Numbered from the stretch's first letter, positions 18,736-28,187 are shown. The stretch is DNA of 64,000 nucleotides from Pseudidiomarina marina (GCF_003987045.1 NZ_PIPZ01000002.1:1-64000); one strand, 5' to 3'. A program made the numbers and translations. The notes: generated by a model from the sequence alone, not told the origin.

Positions 18736-19971
18736 ATGTTCGAAGCATGGCTATTCCTTCTGTTGACATTATCAAGTTTGATAGTTGCTTTGTGGGCTGA
18801 TCCATCAGAAGGAAAAGTTCTCTTTATATTCTCTGCTCCGTTTGTCTTTTTTCTCGGGCTATTCCCAGCACACTTTTTAACAGGAATCGGAGCCGAGAAA
18901 GGATGGTTAGCCCTAGACTCATATACCTTAACTTGGCGCTCTTGGTTGTGGTTAACAATTATTAGTCTATCCTATTCACTTGCATTTTTGATGACGCGAT
19001 ACTTAGTTGAGTCTAGAGGTGAAGCAGTTGGACAACATAGATTGAGCACGTCCCTCATTAATACGTACTCACCTGCAAAAATTAAATTATTTTTCTATCT
19101 GCTATCAGTTCTAGCTTTTACCGCATTTCTTCTAAACTTTAGTCGCGTTGGGTTTTCTGTAGCAATGATGTTTACTGCGCCGCGAAAGTATGAAGTTCTG
19201 TTCGGTCAATATTGGTATATTAACTATTTATACTTTTTACATGTTCCAGCTTTGATCATGTATGCATTAAGAATTTATATTGGAAACAATAAATTTTTCG
19301 ATCATATAATTGCAATAGGGTTAGTCCTGATATCCGCATTTCACGGTATAAAATACACAGTTTTTGATGCGTTATTTTTCCCGCTTACGTTTTACATAGC
19401 ATTAGTTGGATTCGAAAAAATTCGTGGCGTATTTTATTTTTCGGTTCTTTTATTTTTAAGCTTTTTCACTGTTTTTTCATTTTTCGTTAGAGGGTCCGAT
19501 AGCGAAGGCCTAGACCTTGCTCTGGCGTTCCTAAATTATCTTATTCCCAATTACTACAATTTATTCTATCAGCTTGAATTGAATACGTTTCCAATGACTC
19601 TATCAATCGACATATTCTTCGGTCATTTGAGTGGAATTTTTGCTGAACATAGACTCGCTGGCGGTTTCATTTTAAACGAAAAATACAATATGATAACCGG
19701 TGCTGCCACTGTTTTAGCATCGCTTTCTATCTTTGGATTCGTAATTTTTTACACGTTATTTAATACGATATATATTTCAATTAGAAAATCGTCGATTACT
19801 CTCTTATATTTGAAGTCCTACATATTAATTTCGTATCTAATGTTCTTTTATTCCTATTATATTGGGAGCAAATATAAATATATTTACTTCTTTTTGGTAT
19901 TTATAATTTTGGATATTTTATTACGAAACCCTTCTTACTCTGTTGGCAACGAAAAAAAAGATGAAAGTTAG
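18736..19971 (+). CDS. wzy: O-antigen/capsule polymerase (Wzy-like)
   Basis: The 411-residue protein is highly hydrophobic with about 10-12 membrane helices. The large loop near residues 245-310 (RGSDSEGLDLALAF..., HRLAGG) is a usual feature of Wzy and of OAG polymerases. Sequence conservation in this family is poor; the call rests on topology and on its place between wzz and two transferases. It would join flipped repeat units in the periplasm. The coding region is very AT-rich, like other serotype-specific genes. Confidence 0.72.
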   Translation: MFEAWLFLLLTLSSLIVALWADPSEGKVLFIFSAPFVFFLGLFPAHFLTGIGAEKGWLALDSYTLTWRSWLWLTIISLSYSLAFLMTRYLVESRGEAVGQHRLSTSLINTYSPAKIKLFFYLLSVLAFTAFLLNFSRVGFSVAMMFTAPRKYEVLFGQYWYINYLYFLHVPALIMYALRIYIGNNKFFDHIIAIGLVLISAFHGIKYTVFDALFFPLTFYIALVGFEKIRGVFYFSVLLFLSFFTVFSFFVRGSDSEGLDLALAFLNYLIPNYYNLFYQLELNTFPMTLSIDIFFGHLSGIFAEHRLAGGFILNEKYNMITGAATVLASLSIFGFVIFYTLFNTIYISIRKSSITLLYLKSYILISYLMFFYSYYIGSKYKYIYFFLVFIILDILLRNPSYSVGNEKKDES

Positions 19972-20824
19972 CGTCGTAATACCCACATACAATGCATCAA
20001 AAACCGTCAAACATGCACTTGAATGCTTGATGTCACAAACAATTAAACCATACGAAATCATTATTGTTGACGATGGTTCTAAGGATGTTTTTGATCTACA
20101 TCAGATTCTTCAAAGTTTTAACATGTCGGAAATTAAGCTTATCGAAAAGCATGAGAACACTAATGCTGCCGATAGTCGTAATATCGGTGCTCGGAATGCT
20201 TCGGGAGATGTCTTGTGTTTTTTAGATGCTGACGATTATTGGTACCCTCAAAAATTGGAAAAACAACTACATGCTCTTGAATTATCCAGCATCGTTAGCT
20301 GTCGAGTACGTGCTGTTGCATCGGATCGAATAACCGCTCTTAGGGTTGCAAGTGAATTTGATGTTAGAAAAACATTTTGTGAGAACTTATTTGGCTCATT
20401 ATTTCACAACTTAGCGTTCCAAACCTCAACACTAATGATGCGACAAGAAGATTTTCTTCGTATTGGCGGTTTTGATAGCTCTTTGCCACGACATCAAGAT
20501 TATCAATTCATAATTAACGCCGAAGCAACCGGTCTCAAATTGAAGTTTGTCGATGATGTCCTCGTTGATTATGTCAAATCGGGCAAGATAGCCAAAATTA
20601 AACATAACTGGTCGCTTGAGAAGTCGCTTCATTTTTTCGACAGATATTTATTTACGGAGGCTAGGAATATACGCGAGAATTTCATGATTGTTCAACTTCT
20701 CGGTCCAAGCCTTCAAGCGGGTGTTTTTAACGAATGGTATAAAGCGGCAAGCAACAGAAGTCTTGTCTCATTTAGCTTTCTTTCGAAAGCGCTTTACTAC
20801 ACCGCTAAACGAGTAATTTCATGA
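19961..20824 (+). CDS. Family 2 glycosyltransferase
   Basis: This GT-A protein starts MKVSVVIPTYNASKT at the ATG at 19961 (287 residues). A TTG 18 nt upstream is possible but less likely. The motif VDDGSKD lies near residue 38 and the DXD-type LDADDYW near 91. LPRHQDYQF fits the catalytic aspartate region. It overlaps the end of wzy by 11 nt and is followed with a 4-nt overlap by a GT4 gene. It should add one sugar of the repeat unit; donor and acceptor are unknown. Confidence 0.85.
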   Translation: MKVSVVIPTYNASKTVKHALECLMSQTIKPYEIIIVDDGSKDVFDLHQILQSFNMSEIKLIEKHENTNAADSRNIGARNASGDVLCFLDADDYWYPQKLEKQLHALELSSIVSCRVRAVASDRITALRVASEFDVRKTFCENLFGSLFHNLAFQTSTLMMRQEDFLRIGGFDSSLPRHQDYQFIINAEATGLKLKFVDDVLVDYVKSGKIAKIKHNWSLEKSLHFFDRYLFTEARNIRENFMIVQLLGPSLQAGVFNEWYKAASNRSLVSFSFLSKALYYTAKRVIS

Positions 20825-21927
20825 ACGATATTTGTATAGTTCAAAACTCAATTAGAACAACCTATATCTTCCGTCAAGAATACATCGCTCGATTTATTGC
20901 CGATGGCAGGCGCGTGTTTGTTATAGCTCCAGCAGACTGTATTAAGTCAGAGCAAGCCTTGAAAAATCTAGGATGTGAGATCGTTTCAGTTAAAAAGTTC
21001 AACAAGGGGATTGGTCTGCTGTGGAGCGTTCTCGCCTTTAATTGGACAATTACAAAATTCAGATTTAGACGCAAAAACACAACCTATCTTTGTTTTTTTC
21101 TAACTACATTTATTTTCTCGCTTCCAACATTGGCACTATTTAATAAGCGTCTATTGTTATCGGTTGAAGGATTAGGTAGTTTTTTTACAAAACGGAAATT
21201 TGCTAAGACAATTCTCCGAACGCTAATAAAACGTTTCACCGAAGCAAGAGTTTTCTGTAATACGGACGAGCGAGAGCAAATTGGCCAACCATCTGATATA
21301 GTCACAAATGGTATTGGAATAAGCTTGGAACGGTTCCAAAGTCAACAGACTGTACCTCATAACGGTTTAACACTTGTTTATGTCGGTCGTCTAATTGAAG
21401 ATAAAGGAATCAAGGATTCTTTTGCGGTGCTAGAAAGATGCCTCTCGCAGGGACTGAATGTGAAGCTAAAGGTTATTGGAGATTATTATCCCAATAATCC
21501 TTCCTCTCTGACTCACAACGATATTGAATGTATCAAGAAAAAATTCGGTGAGCACATCGAATTTCTGGGATTCGTTCAAAATATCGAAGAATTATATACC
21601 GATGCTGATGTATTGTTATTACCGTCGGTACGCGAGGGTTTTCCTGTATGTGTTATGGAAGCAAGCGCCATGGGAATACCAACGTTGACCTACGATGTTC
21701 CGGGTTGCCAAGATGCTGTTGAGAATGGTGCAAATGGTTACGTTTTAAAGTTCAAGGACATCGACAGTATCGTTAGAAATATTCAGAAATTGACTGATAG
21801 TTCGGAACTTCGCGCTAGTTTACGAGAAAGTTCTATACGATACGCTAAAGAAAATTTTGACGTTAAAATTAAAATAGATCAGCTAATCACGATTATAGAA
21901 CAGGTGGAACTGCAAGCTTCTTCTTGA
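20821..21927 (+). CDS. Family 4 (GT-B) glycosyltransferase
   Basis: The 368-residue protein has a two-domain GT-B architecture. The C-terminal domain contains the GT4 hallmarks VYVGRLIEDKGI and LPSVREGFPVCVMEASAMGIP (the EX7E motif). A retaining transfer from a nucleotide sugar is expected, completing or extending the repeat unit. It is the last gene of the plus-strand operon, and its stop codon lies in the stem of a terminator. Confidence 0.88.
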   Translation: MNDICIVQNSIRTTYIFRQEYIARFIADGRRVFVIAPADCIKSEQALKNLGCEIVSVKKFNKGIGLLWSVLAFNWTITKFRFRRKNTTYLCFFLTTFIFSLPTLALFNKRLLLSVEGLGSFFTKRKFAKTILRTLIKRFTEARVFCNTDEREQIGQPSDIVTNGIGISLERFQSQQTVPHNGLTLVYVGRLIEDKGIKDSFAVLERCLSQGLNVKLKVIGDYYPNNPSSLTHNDIECIKKKFGEHIEFLGFVQNIEELYTDADVLLLPSVREGFPVCVMEASAMGIPTLTYDVPGCQDAVENGANGYVLKFKDIDSIVRNIQKLTDSSELRASLRESSIRYAKENFDVKIKIDQLITIIEQVELQASS

Positions 21928-21943
21928 GCTTGCTGATTTTTTA
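21912..21943 (+). terminator. Rho-independent terminator of the wzz-wzy-GT operon
   Basis: The stem GCAAGCT/AGCTTGC (21912-21918 with 21927-21933) is followed by TGATTTTTTAT. The 5' arm lies inside the last codons of the GT4 gene. The convergent ugd gene ends 8 nt downstream. Confidence 0.75.
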
Positions 21944-21950
21944 TAGTGGA

Positions 21951-23117
21951 TTAGTCACTACCAAACAAATCACGCGTATACACTTTATCCGCAACATCGC
22001 TAAGCACGTCTTGGTGGCGATTACTCACAATCACATCGCTCACCCGCTTAAACTCGTCTAAGTCACGAATCACACGCGAGTTAAAAAATGATTCTTCTTT
22101 TAATACCGGTTCGTACACTACCACTTCAATGCCTTTGGCTTTCAGGCGTTTCATCACGCCCTGCACCGCCGAAGCACGGAAGTTGTCTGAGCCTTGCTTC
22201 ATTACCAATCGGTATACACCAACAACTTTCGGGCTGCGGCGCAGAATATCTTCGGCAATAAAGTCTTTGCGCGTGCGGTTGGCATCTACCACGGCACGAA
22301 TCATATTCTGCGGCACTTCATCGTAGTTTGCCAGTAACTGCTTGGTGTCTTTCGGTAAGCAGTAACCACCATAGCCGAAACTCGGGTTATTGTAATGGTT
22401 ACCAATGCGCGGATCTAAGCATACGCCTTCAATGACTTGACGGCTATCTAAGCCGTGCACCGCTGAGTAGGTGTCGAGCTCGTTAAAGTACGCCACGCGC
22501 ATGGCTAAGAAGGTATTCGCGAATAGTTTAATGGCTTCGGCTTCAGTGGCATCGGTGAATAACACCGGTACGTCTTGCTTGATGGCTCCTTGCTTCAGCA
22601 TAGTGGCAAAAGCCTCAGCGCGTGGTGAGCGCTCACCAACAATAATGCGCGACGGATACAAGTTGTCGTGCAACGCTTTCCCTTCACGCAAGAACTCTGG
22701 CGAGAATATAATATTGTCGGTTTTGAATTTTGCTCTGAGTTCGTTGGTGTAGCCCACTGGAATGGTTGATTTAATTACCATCACTGCTTGCGGGTTATGC
22801 TGCAGTACGGTTTCAATTACGGCCTCGACCGAACGCGTGTTGAAGTAGTTGGTTTGTGCATCGTAATCGGTTGGCGTCGCAATGATTACCCACTCGGCTT
22901 CTGCATAGACGCTTGGGTCAGTTGTCGCCGTTAAATTGAGTTCTTTTTCGGCTAAAAACGCGCTGATTTCTTTATCTTCAATGGGGCTTTTGCCTGCGTT
23001 AATCAGGTCAACTTTTTCTTGCACAATATCGAGCGCATGCACTTGGTTGTGCTGCGCAAGTAAGACGGCATTTGACAGGCCAACGTATCCGGTGCCGGCG
23101 ACAACTACTTTTGCCAT
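21951..23117 (-). CDS. ugd: UDP-glucose 6-dehydrogenase
   Basis: The 388-residue enzyme oxidises UDP-glucose to UDP-glucuronate with NAD. It shows the Rossmann motif [13 protein letters not shown] at residues 8-20, [15 protein letters not shown], and the catalytic cysteine in [14 protein letters not shown] (about residue 253). The length matches the short-form bacterial enzymes (388 in E. coli). It follows the GfcCD-like gene by 12 nt and is probably co-transcribed with it, so glucuronate is likely part of the exported polymer. Confidence 0.95.
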   Translation of the reverse strand: MAKVVVAGTGYVGLSNAVLLAQHNQVHALDIVQEKVDLINAGKSPIEDKEISAFLAEKELNLTATTDPSVYAEAEWVIIATPTDYDAQTNYFNTRSVEAVIETVLQHNPQAVMVIKSTIPVGYTNELRAKFKTDNIIFSPEFLREGKALHDNLYPSRIIVGERSPRAEAFATMLKQGAIKQDVPVLFTDATEAEAIKLFANTFLAMRVAYFNELDTYSAVHGLDSRQVIEGVCLDPRIGNHYNNPSFGYGGYCLPKDTKQLLANYDEVPQNMIRAVVDANRTRKDFIAEDILRRSPKVVGVYRLVMKQGSDNFRASAVQGVMKRLKAKGIEVVVYEPVLKEESFFNSRVIRDLDEFKRVSDVIVSNRHQDVLSDVADKVYTRDLFGSD

Positions 23118-23129
23118 TTAAATTCCCTC

Positions 23130-26100
23130 TTAATCAACGTAATACGGGCTACGTTTATCGGTTGCGCCAAACAGACTAAATTCGCGACCTAGCATTTGGC
23201 CGCCATCGCGTGTCAATGGACTCCAGCCGATTGTGCCGCGGCCCGGGCTATAACGTAGCTGCAGTATGTCAAACGGAATGCTGATATAGAACCCTTTGGT
23301 GAAGCTACCTTCACCATATTCTTCCGCTGAGACATTGGTTTTCGCTGCATAGGCACCGACAATGATGCCGCTGTCGAACTTGTGATCAAATGCGACGAGC
23401 GCACCACGGTCACCGGCTAAGAATTGACCTGCTGCTACACGCACCAAGCTATTTGGCATAAAGTTCGGACGCCAGTAACCGGTTAAATGGCCGGTAATCA
23501 CGTCATAATCACGGAAACCGAAGTGGTTTTCCCAGTCACGTTGCTTGGCATAGTTAATATCTAAGCCCACCGCCCAATTACTGTCTAATTCACGATAAAG
23601 CAATTCGCCACCAAAGCCACCAAACATTTGTTCTTGGTACCCGACGTAACCCGCGGCGAACCAATTGTCGGCTAGCTGGCGACGATGGATTACTTGCAGG
23701 TTGCGCAAGAACACATCGCTGCCTGTCACATATTCACGTACATAGGTACGTACGCGCGGCAATGCACCGGTTTCCGTGCCGGTTGTGTAATTGAACTTAT
23801 CGTAGTTATCGATAACGCGTAAACTGGCGGTACCGGCGACGAACGTGTTACGGCTTAATGAGTAACGCACGCGCGCATCAACGCCGAGCTGATACAAATA
23901 AAAGTCTTCTGGCCCGCCAAAGCTTTGGTCTAGGTATGGCTTCATGCTCACCGTTGGTAGATCGGCGAACTCAAAATCTTTCTTGTAAATCATGTCGCCT
24001 GGATTATCGGTCACCTCGCTACGGCTGTATGCCTGCTGCGTGGTGGCATTGATAGTTCGGCGGCCCATGGCGTCTTTGAATATCTCAGCATCAATGTTGT
24101 TTTGTGCCAAGTTCATGGTGCCTGATTGATCAATGAACTGATACGTTTTAATGGAATCAGGTACTTCGGTTGCGAGTATGCGGCTGATTTTTTCAAGGCC
24201 AAGTTCACTGTCTCGATAGCGATATTGGCTACCATATAACGTGAGCGTTTGCTCGTCTTCGCTAAGCGCCAACTCACGTACCCACGTGCTCGCTTCAGCG
24301 TTCATTGTTGTGCGTAGTTTATTGAGCTCATCTTGTTGCTTGAGCTGTTCGACACTTTGCAGCCGCGGTGGCGCTGGTGGGCGCTTCCGATGGCTATCTA
24401 TTTTTGGCTGTTTTGCATTCGCCAAGTTGGTGCGCAGAGTAAAACCAAACATGATGGTGTTGCCGCGTTCGTAGCTGGCTTTCAGGCTCATGTTATTGCC
24501 GAGATCATACTCTAAGCCGTAGTTCCAACGTGAGTCTTGCGGCATAGCAACAGTCGACGGCTCATTTTTATAGTTGTTACTGTCGTATTCAACTTTGATG
24601 CTAAGCGGATCCCACGGCGTTTGGTATTCAAGCCCCGCGAACCAGGCGGTGTTGCCTTTGAACCATTTATCCACTTCAAAGCTTCCACCTCGGCCGCTGA
24701 AACCACCTGTGCGATTGCAGAATTCGTCGGTGAGTTCGCAAAACGGATTGTTAATGTTGTTATTTTTACCGAGGTAGCCCCAGCCGATACCCGCAGTAAA
24801 ATCAAAGTTACCTAAACGCTTGCTGGCAGCTACGTACTCACCAGCAAATAAACCGGTACCAGCAAGGTCTCGAATACCCACACTGGTTTCGGGTATCCAG
24901 CGCGTTTCTTCGGTAAGACGAAGTTTTAAATCGACACCGCGGTCTTTATAGGTTTGATCGCCTGAGAACTCTTCGAATTGGCTATACTTGCGGGTACGAA
25001 TATCGTTGTATCGCAGTGTTGCTTCTAACCACGGAAACAGTTGTAGATTCAATGCCCAACGACGGTACTCTTCCTGATCGGAATAGGTAAAACTAAATTC
25101 ACCCTGTTCGGCATGACGTCCACTTGGCATTTGCAACAGACCCACGCTGCCATAATCACTCGTGCTTGGGCGTGGCTTCTTGTCCGCTTCGCCGAAGATA
25201 AGCATTGGTGGCTGCTGCTCTTTTTCGCTTTGGGTGTACTTGCCCAGCGTAGTGAAATGACTGGTTTCTTGCAGAGTTGGCTGCAATGGGTTCCAGTATT
25301 TCGCCAGCTCTGCCATTTGCGTGTTTATGTTTTTGAATTCTTTTGGCAGTTTTTTGGTGTTGAACAACGCTAGTATTTTTGCGCCAGCTGAAAATTTCTG
25401 GCTGTGAGCGTTATATGGATCGATTGCGATTTCTTGAATGTCGCCTTGAGCGGTTACTTGTAGCACTTTGTCTTTATGCGTGATCGCTTCAAGGCGCTGC
25501 TTGAAGTTCTCTTTGTGCGCGGTTTCACGTGCGGTGAAATGCGGGTGGTAGCTCATGGTGAACGGCATCCACACAGCGCCAATTACTTGCAGGTGCTTTG
25601 TTTGGTGTTTCTCGATTGTTGGCATGAGCAACTGATACCGCGCCGGCTGCTCTTTGGAGCCCTGCGGTAGCTGCGGGTTCGCATTGATGTTGAGGCGCGC
25701 TTCGTCGTAATAGCTGGTAAGGCTGCTCTTTTTGTTGATATCGACGCCTAGCGTGACATCTTTCGGACCCTGCTCAACATGGCCACGACCAATTGGCTCA
25801 GCGCCCACTACCGGCCAATTTGAGATTTGGCTGGCGATGCGGTTGGCTAGTTGCGCATAACTACGTTGGCCTTCTTGCTGAAAGTAGCGTTCGAGTTTGT
25901 AGAGTTGCTGGGTAAGCTGCTTTTGCTTTTGAATGATCTCATTGTGCTTTTCTGCGCTGACAAGACGCACGCCCGGCCAGAAGATTTCTTCTGGTTTAAT
26001 TTGCGCGTTCTCGTACACCTGGTGTAGACGCGGGCTGCCGGCAAATTGCAACTCTGGGGTCTTTTCTGGGCCTTGAATTTTGACGGCGACCGTTACTTGT

Positions 26101-26180
26101 TGGTTCTGGGCATAAGCGCTTGTTGCAGCCGTTGCTACAGCGAATGCGATGGCTGTGAGTTTAAGAGTGCGCGTGATCAT
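23130..26180 (-). CDS. GfcC-GfcD (YjbG-YjbH) fusion, polysaccharide export protein
   Basis: This 1016-residue secreted protein has a signal peptide (about 1-25, ending AYAQN). Residues about 30-300 resemble GfcC/YjbG: two adjacent ubiquitin-like folds, with the segments GAVWMPFTMSYHPHFTAR and GAKILALFNTKKLPKEF. Residues about 330-1016 resemble YjbH/GfcD, an outer-membrane beta-barrel family, with PMLIFGEADKKPRPSTSDYG, SVGLLQMPSGR and many alternating strands to the end. In E. coli these are separate proteins of about 245 and 698 residues, and their sum is close to this length. It overlaps the upstream YjbF-like gene by 4 nt. Role: secretion or surface release of a group-4-capsule-like polysaccharide. 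Confidence 0.82.
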   Translation of the reverse strand: MITRTLKLTAIAFAVATAATSAYAQNQQVTVAVKIQGPEKTPELQFAGSPRLHQVYENAQIKPEEIFWPGVRLVSAEKHNEIIQKQKQLTQQLYKLERYFQQEGQRSYAQLANRIASQISNWPVVGAEPIGRGHVEQGPKDVTLGVDINKKSSLTSYYDEARLNINANPQLPQGSKEQPARYQLLMPTIEKHQTKHLQVIGAVWMPFTMSYHPHFTARETAHKENFKQRLEAITHKDKVLQVTAQGDIQEIAIDPYNAHSQKFSAGAKILALFNTKKLPKEFKNINTQMAELAKYWNPLQPTLQETSHFTTLGKYTQSEKEQQPPMLIFGEADKKPRPSTSDYGSVGLLQMPSGRHAEQGEFSFTYSDQEEYRRWALNLQLFPWLEATLRYNDIRTRKYSQFEEFSGDQTYKDRGVDLKLRLTEETRWIPETSVGIRDLAGTGLFAGEYVAASKRLGNFDFTAGIGWGYLGKNNNINNPFCELTDEFCNRTGGFSGRGGSFEVDKWFKGNTAWFAGLEYQTPWDPLSIKVEYDSNNYKNEPSTVAMPQDSRWNYGLEYDLGNNMSLKASYERGNTIMFGFTLRTNLANAKQPKIDSHRKRPPAPPRLQSVEQLKQQDELNKLRTTMNAEASTWVRELALSEDEQTLTLYGSQYRYRDSELGLEKISRILATEVPDSIKTYQFIDQSGTMNLAQNNIDAEIFKDAMGRRTINATTQQAYSRSEVTDNPGDMIYKKDFEFADLPTVSMKPYLDQSFGGPEDFYLYQLGVDARVRYSLSRNTFVAGTASLRVIDNYDKFNYTTGTETGALPRVRTYVREYVTGSDVFLRNLQVIHRRQLADNWFAAGYVGYQEQMFGGFGGELLYRELDSNWAVGLDINYAKQRDWENHFGFRDYDVITGHLTGYWRPNFMPNSLVRVAAGQFLAGDRGALVAFDHKFDSGIIVGAYAAKTNVSAEEYGEGSFTKGFYISIPFDILQLRYSPGRGTIGWSPLTRDGGQMLGREFSLFGATDKRSPYYVD

Positions 26181-26920
26181 CCGTTATTCTTCACTTTTTC
26201 TAGGGTGTACGGCTTCACTTCTTCAATGGTTGCGAAGGTACTTTCGGAGTTACTTTGGGGCGCGATGAGCTGGTGCGACTTCACAATGCGACCGTTGTCG
26301 GTGCTGATGTAGAAAGTGTTGGTGATGTGGTGGTCGCTTGTGCCAGTGCTTACGCGTTCTTCAATTTTGATGACTTGGTGCTCGCTGCCGTTAGCCAAAC
26401 TGACTTGCTCGGTAGCGCCTACTTTAAATTCAGAGGTATAGGTGTACGCCTGATCTTCGATTTTTTCTGGCGTAGCGGTGGTGACCCAGATCTCACGCTG
26501 CCAGGTTGTTGGGCAGGCCTCGAGATCGTTGTCATCAATAATAGCCACACGGAAACACTGCAGGGGGTCGTTTTTCAAGTTACTGGTATGTGCGATAGCG
26601 CCGCTCATATTATTGGTCGCGGTAATTCGACCGTGCTTGGTGTGGATAATTTCTTCACCGCCGGTGCGCCATTTAAGTACGCCATTATCATCGAATGCCA
26701 ATGCCATAAATGCGCGCGGTCGCTTATCAACTTGAATGTAGCTACCGGCGTACGGGAATTCTTCAATTTCTTGCTGGCTGAGCGTCACGTCTTCCGGTGT
26801 GCTGAAGAGTTCGGTGACAATTTCTTGATAATTTTGGAGGCGAGCGCTACAGCCACTAATCAGCGTGCTGATGAGAGCCAAAATGATGACTTGGATGTAA
26901 AAGATTTGTTTGGCTTTCAT
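26177..26920 (-). CDS. YjbF/GfcB-family lipoprotein
   Basis: The 247-residue protein has a lipoprotein signal (lipobox LISGC, cysteine at about residue 24) and the body of the YjbF (GfcB) family: PYAGSYIQVDKRPRAFMALAF, LKWRTGGEEIIHTKHGRI and NTFYISTDNGRIVKS. It is probably a periplasmic-facing outer-membrane lipoprotein that works with the GfcC/GfcD partner encoded next. It follows a terminator-like hairpin at 27001-27032, so its expression may depend on read-through from the small upstream gene. Confidence 0.85.
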   Translation of the reverse strand: MKAKQIFYIQVIILALISTLISGCSARLQNYQEIVTELFSTPEDVTLSQQEIEEFPYAGSYIQVDKRPRAFMALAFDDNGVLKWRTGGEEIIHTKHGRITATNNMSGAIAHTSNLKNDPLQCFRVAIIDDNDLEACPTTWQREIWVTTATPEKIEDQAYTYTSEFKVGATEQVSLANGSEHQVIKIEERVSTGTSDHHITNTFYISTDNGRIVKSHQLIAPQSNSESTFATIEEVKPYTLEKVKNNG

Positions 26921-27000
26921 GATTTTGTTTTGGGTTCTGTTTGCTGGGGCTTTTGTGTTCTATTTATTCCGGCGATATTAACATAATTATCACCTTCACA

Positions 27001-27032
27001 AAATAAAAAAGCCGCAAGCTTGCGCTTGCGAC
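27001..27032 (-). terminator. Terminator or attenuator between the small acidic gene and the yjbF-like gene
   Basis: A 9-bp GC-rich stem (GTCGCAAGC/GCTTGCGGC, one G-T pair) with a GCAA tetraloop is followed on the minus strand by TTTTTTATTTT. This is a strong intrinsic terminator in form. It lies inside the presumed yjbE-F-GH-ugd unit, so it could let the small upstream gene be made in excess. Confidence 0.85.
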
Positions 27033-27055
27033 TTTTATGTTTACTTCAAACTAGA

Positions 27056-27346
27056 TTACATACCTACAGTTGAGGTAGTTGTGCTAGTTGAAGTAACGGT
27101 ACCGTTGCCGTTATCGTCGTCATCATCGTCGTCGTTGTCGTTGTTTTCTGGCATGACGTAATCGTCGTCATCGTCAGTTGCAACAACTAAAACAGCTACG
27201 CCAGCAACACCAGCGGCTACCATTGCGCCAGTAGAGAATGCTGCACCTGAACCAGATGCATCAGCGCCACCAGCTTGACCAGATGCCATTGCAGTTGGCG
27301 CTAACGCCATAAGTGCAGCAGCAAATAATGCTGATAAAGTTTTCAT
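27056..27346 (-). CDS. Small secreted acidic low-complexity protein (GfcA/YjbE-like position)
   Basis: The 96-residue protein has a signal peptide (cleavage near MASGQA), a Gly/Ala-rich hydrophobic stretch that could be a membrane helix (about 40-57), an Asp/Asn run of about 18 residues, and a Thr/Ser tail. The position upstream of YjbF and GfcC/D genes and the Thr-rich end match YjbE/GfcA of E. coli in arrangement. Sequence similarity is limited by low complexity. A ribosome-binding site GAGGAAATATT precedes the ATG. Function unknown; the acidic run might bind cations. Confidence 0.65.
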   Translation of the reverse strand: MKTLSALFAAALMALAPTAMASGQAGGADASGSGAAFSTGAMVAAGVAGVAVLVVATDDDDDYVMPENNDNDDDDDDDNGNGTVTSTSTTTSTVGM

Positions 27347-27370
27347 AATATTTCCTCTTCCTTACTTCTT

Positions 27371-27384
27371 TGATTGGCCAATCA
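27371..27384. promoter_or_regulatory. Perfect 14-bp palindrome upstream of the small acidic gene
   Basis: TGATTGGCCAATCA is a perfect inverted repeat between the candidate promoter (27414-27442) and the gene start at 27346. The position suits an operator for a dimeric regulator. No regulator is named from the sequence. Confidence 0.35.
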
Positions 27385-27413
27385 GCTCACGTCTATGTGA
27401 GTGATCACTTGTA

Positions 27414-27442
27414 AATCTATCAGGTAGTTAGAGGTCTGTAAA
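27414..27442 (-). promoter_or_regulatory. Candidate promoter of the yjbE-like/yjbF/gfcCD/ugd unit
   Basis: On the minus strand TTTACA (27442-27437), a 17-nt spacer and TAGATT (27419-27414) lie about 70 nt upstream of the first gene. The boxes match sigma-70 consensus in 5 and 4 of 6 positions. Confidence 0.45.
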
Positions 27443-27460
27443 GGTGAAAATTGTAAATGA

Positions 27461-27492
27461 GAGGTGGGGTGCAGTCCAAGGACTGCACCCTC
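27461..27492. repeat. P-element copy 1 (GGGTGCAGTCC palindrome), intergenic
   Basis: Arms GGGTGCAGTCC (27467-27477) and GGACTGCACCC (27480-27490) flank a central AA, with GAGGTG/CTC extensions. It lies 5 nt after the stop of the beta-barrel gene. This is the short form of a 13-copy family in the window. Confidence 0.9.
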
Positions 27493-27496
27493 TTTA

Positions 27497-28111
27497 TCAG
27501 AAGTGGAAGTTGCCGCTTAGCGCGACGTAGCTGTTATCGGAGTCAACAAGTGTGTAACCAAGGCCTAAGCTGAATTCATTAGTGATGTAGTACTGGCCGC
27601 TAATGCTCCATTCTTGGTCGCTGTCGTCGTAGATATCGACGTGACGTACGTTTGCGTCGACTTCAAAAACGTCGGTGATACGGGTGCGCATACCAATTTG
27701 TGCGTTCCAACCGGTGTCGTCTTCGTTGAAGCTACCAACACCGCTGTCGACGTCAATTTCGCTGTACACCAAGCCAGCGCTGGCGTAGGCCACCATGTTA
27801 TTCATTTGATAGAACTTGAAGGCAAGGTTGCCGTACAGCGTGTTTGCGGTGGCATCGACGTCAACGCCGCTAACGGTGTAATCGTCGGTGGCATAGATGT
27901 AATTTACGTCGAAGAACCAGTCTTGATTAATGTGGCGGTTAAACTGCAGGCCGGCGCCGTTCAAGGTTTCGCCTTCGAGGTCGTAGTTGATATAGCTGAC
28001 GCCGAGCTTGTCGAAGCTAGGCTGTTGTAGCGTTTGTTGCGCTTGCGCGGTTGTTGTTAATGCGGCGATTGCTACCGCAGCAACTGACATTTTTGTTACG
28101 AAAGGTTTCAT
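27497..28111 (-). CDS. Outer-membrane beta-barrel protein (OmpA-type 8-stranded barrel)
   Basis: The 204-residue protein has a clear signal peptide (about 1-24, ending AQAQQ). It then shows alternating amphipathic strands rich in Tyr, Gly and Asp, with a terminal Phe (GNFHF) that is the usual barrel-assembly signal. About eight strands fit the small porin-like/OmpA-beta family. No peptidoglycan-binding domain follows. Its role could be adhesion, stress or transport; nothing in the context decides. P-element copies flank it on both sides. Confidence 0.75.
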   Translation of the reverse strand: MKPFVTKMSVAAVAIAALTTTAQAQQTLQQPSFDKLGVSYINYDLEGETLNGAGLQFNRHINQDWFFDVNYIYATDDYTVSGVDVDATANTLYGNLAFKFYQMNNMVAYASAGLVYSEIDVDSGVGSFNEDDTGWNAQIGMRTRITDVFEVDANVRHVDIYDDSDQEWSISGQYYITNEFSLGLGYTLVDSDNSYVALSGNFHF

Positions 28112-28154
28112 TGCTCTCTTCCTTTTGTTGAAGTCCTGCTTTCAGCATAGGCGA

Positions 28155-28187
28155 GAGGTGGGGTGCAGTCCAAGGACTGCACCCTTC
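28155..28187. repeat. P-element copy 2, intergenic
   Basis: A short-form copy, GGGGTGCAGTCC, AA, GGACTGCACCC with flanking GAGGT and TTC, lies between the beta-barrel gene start and the end of mscS. Confidence 0.9.

Noticed and set aside
24241-24815. Plus-strand open frames inside the gfcCD, gspL and hscA genes
   Set aside because: They are antisense or shifted shadows of well-supported genes and show no domain of their own.
27385-27412. CRP-like site upstream of the small acidic gene
   Set aside because: TCAC and GTGA arms are present but the spacing does not fit TGTGA-N6-TCACA.
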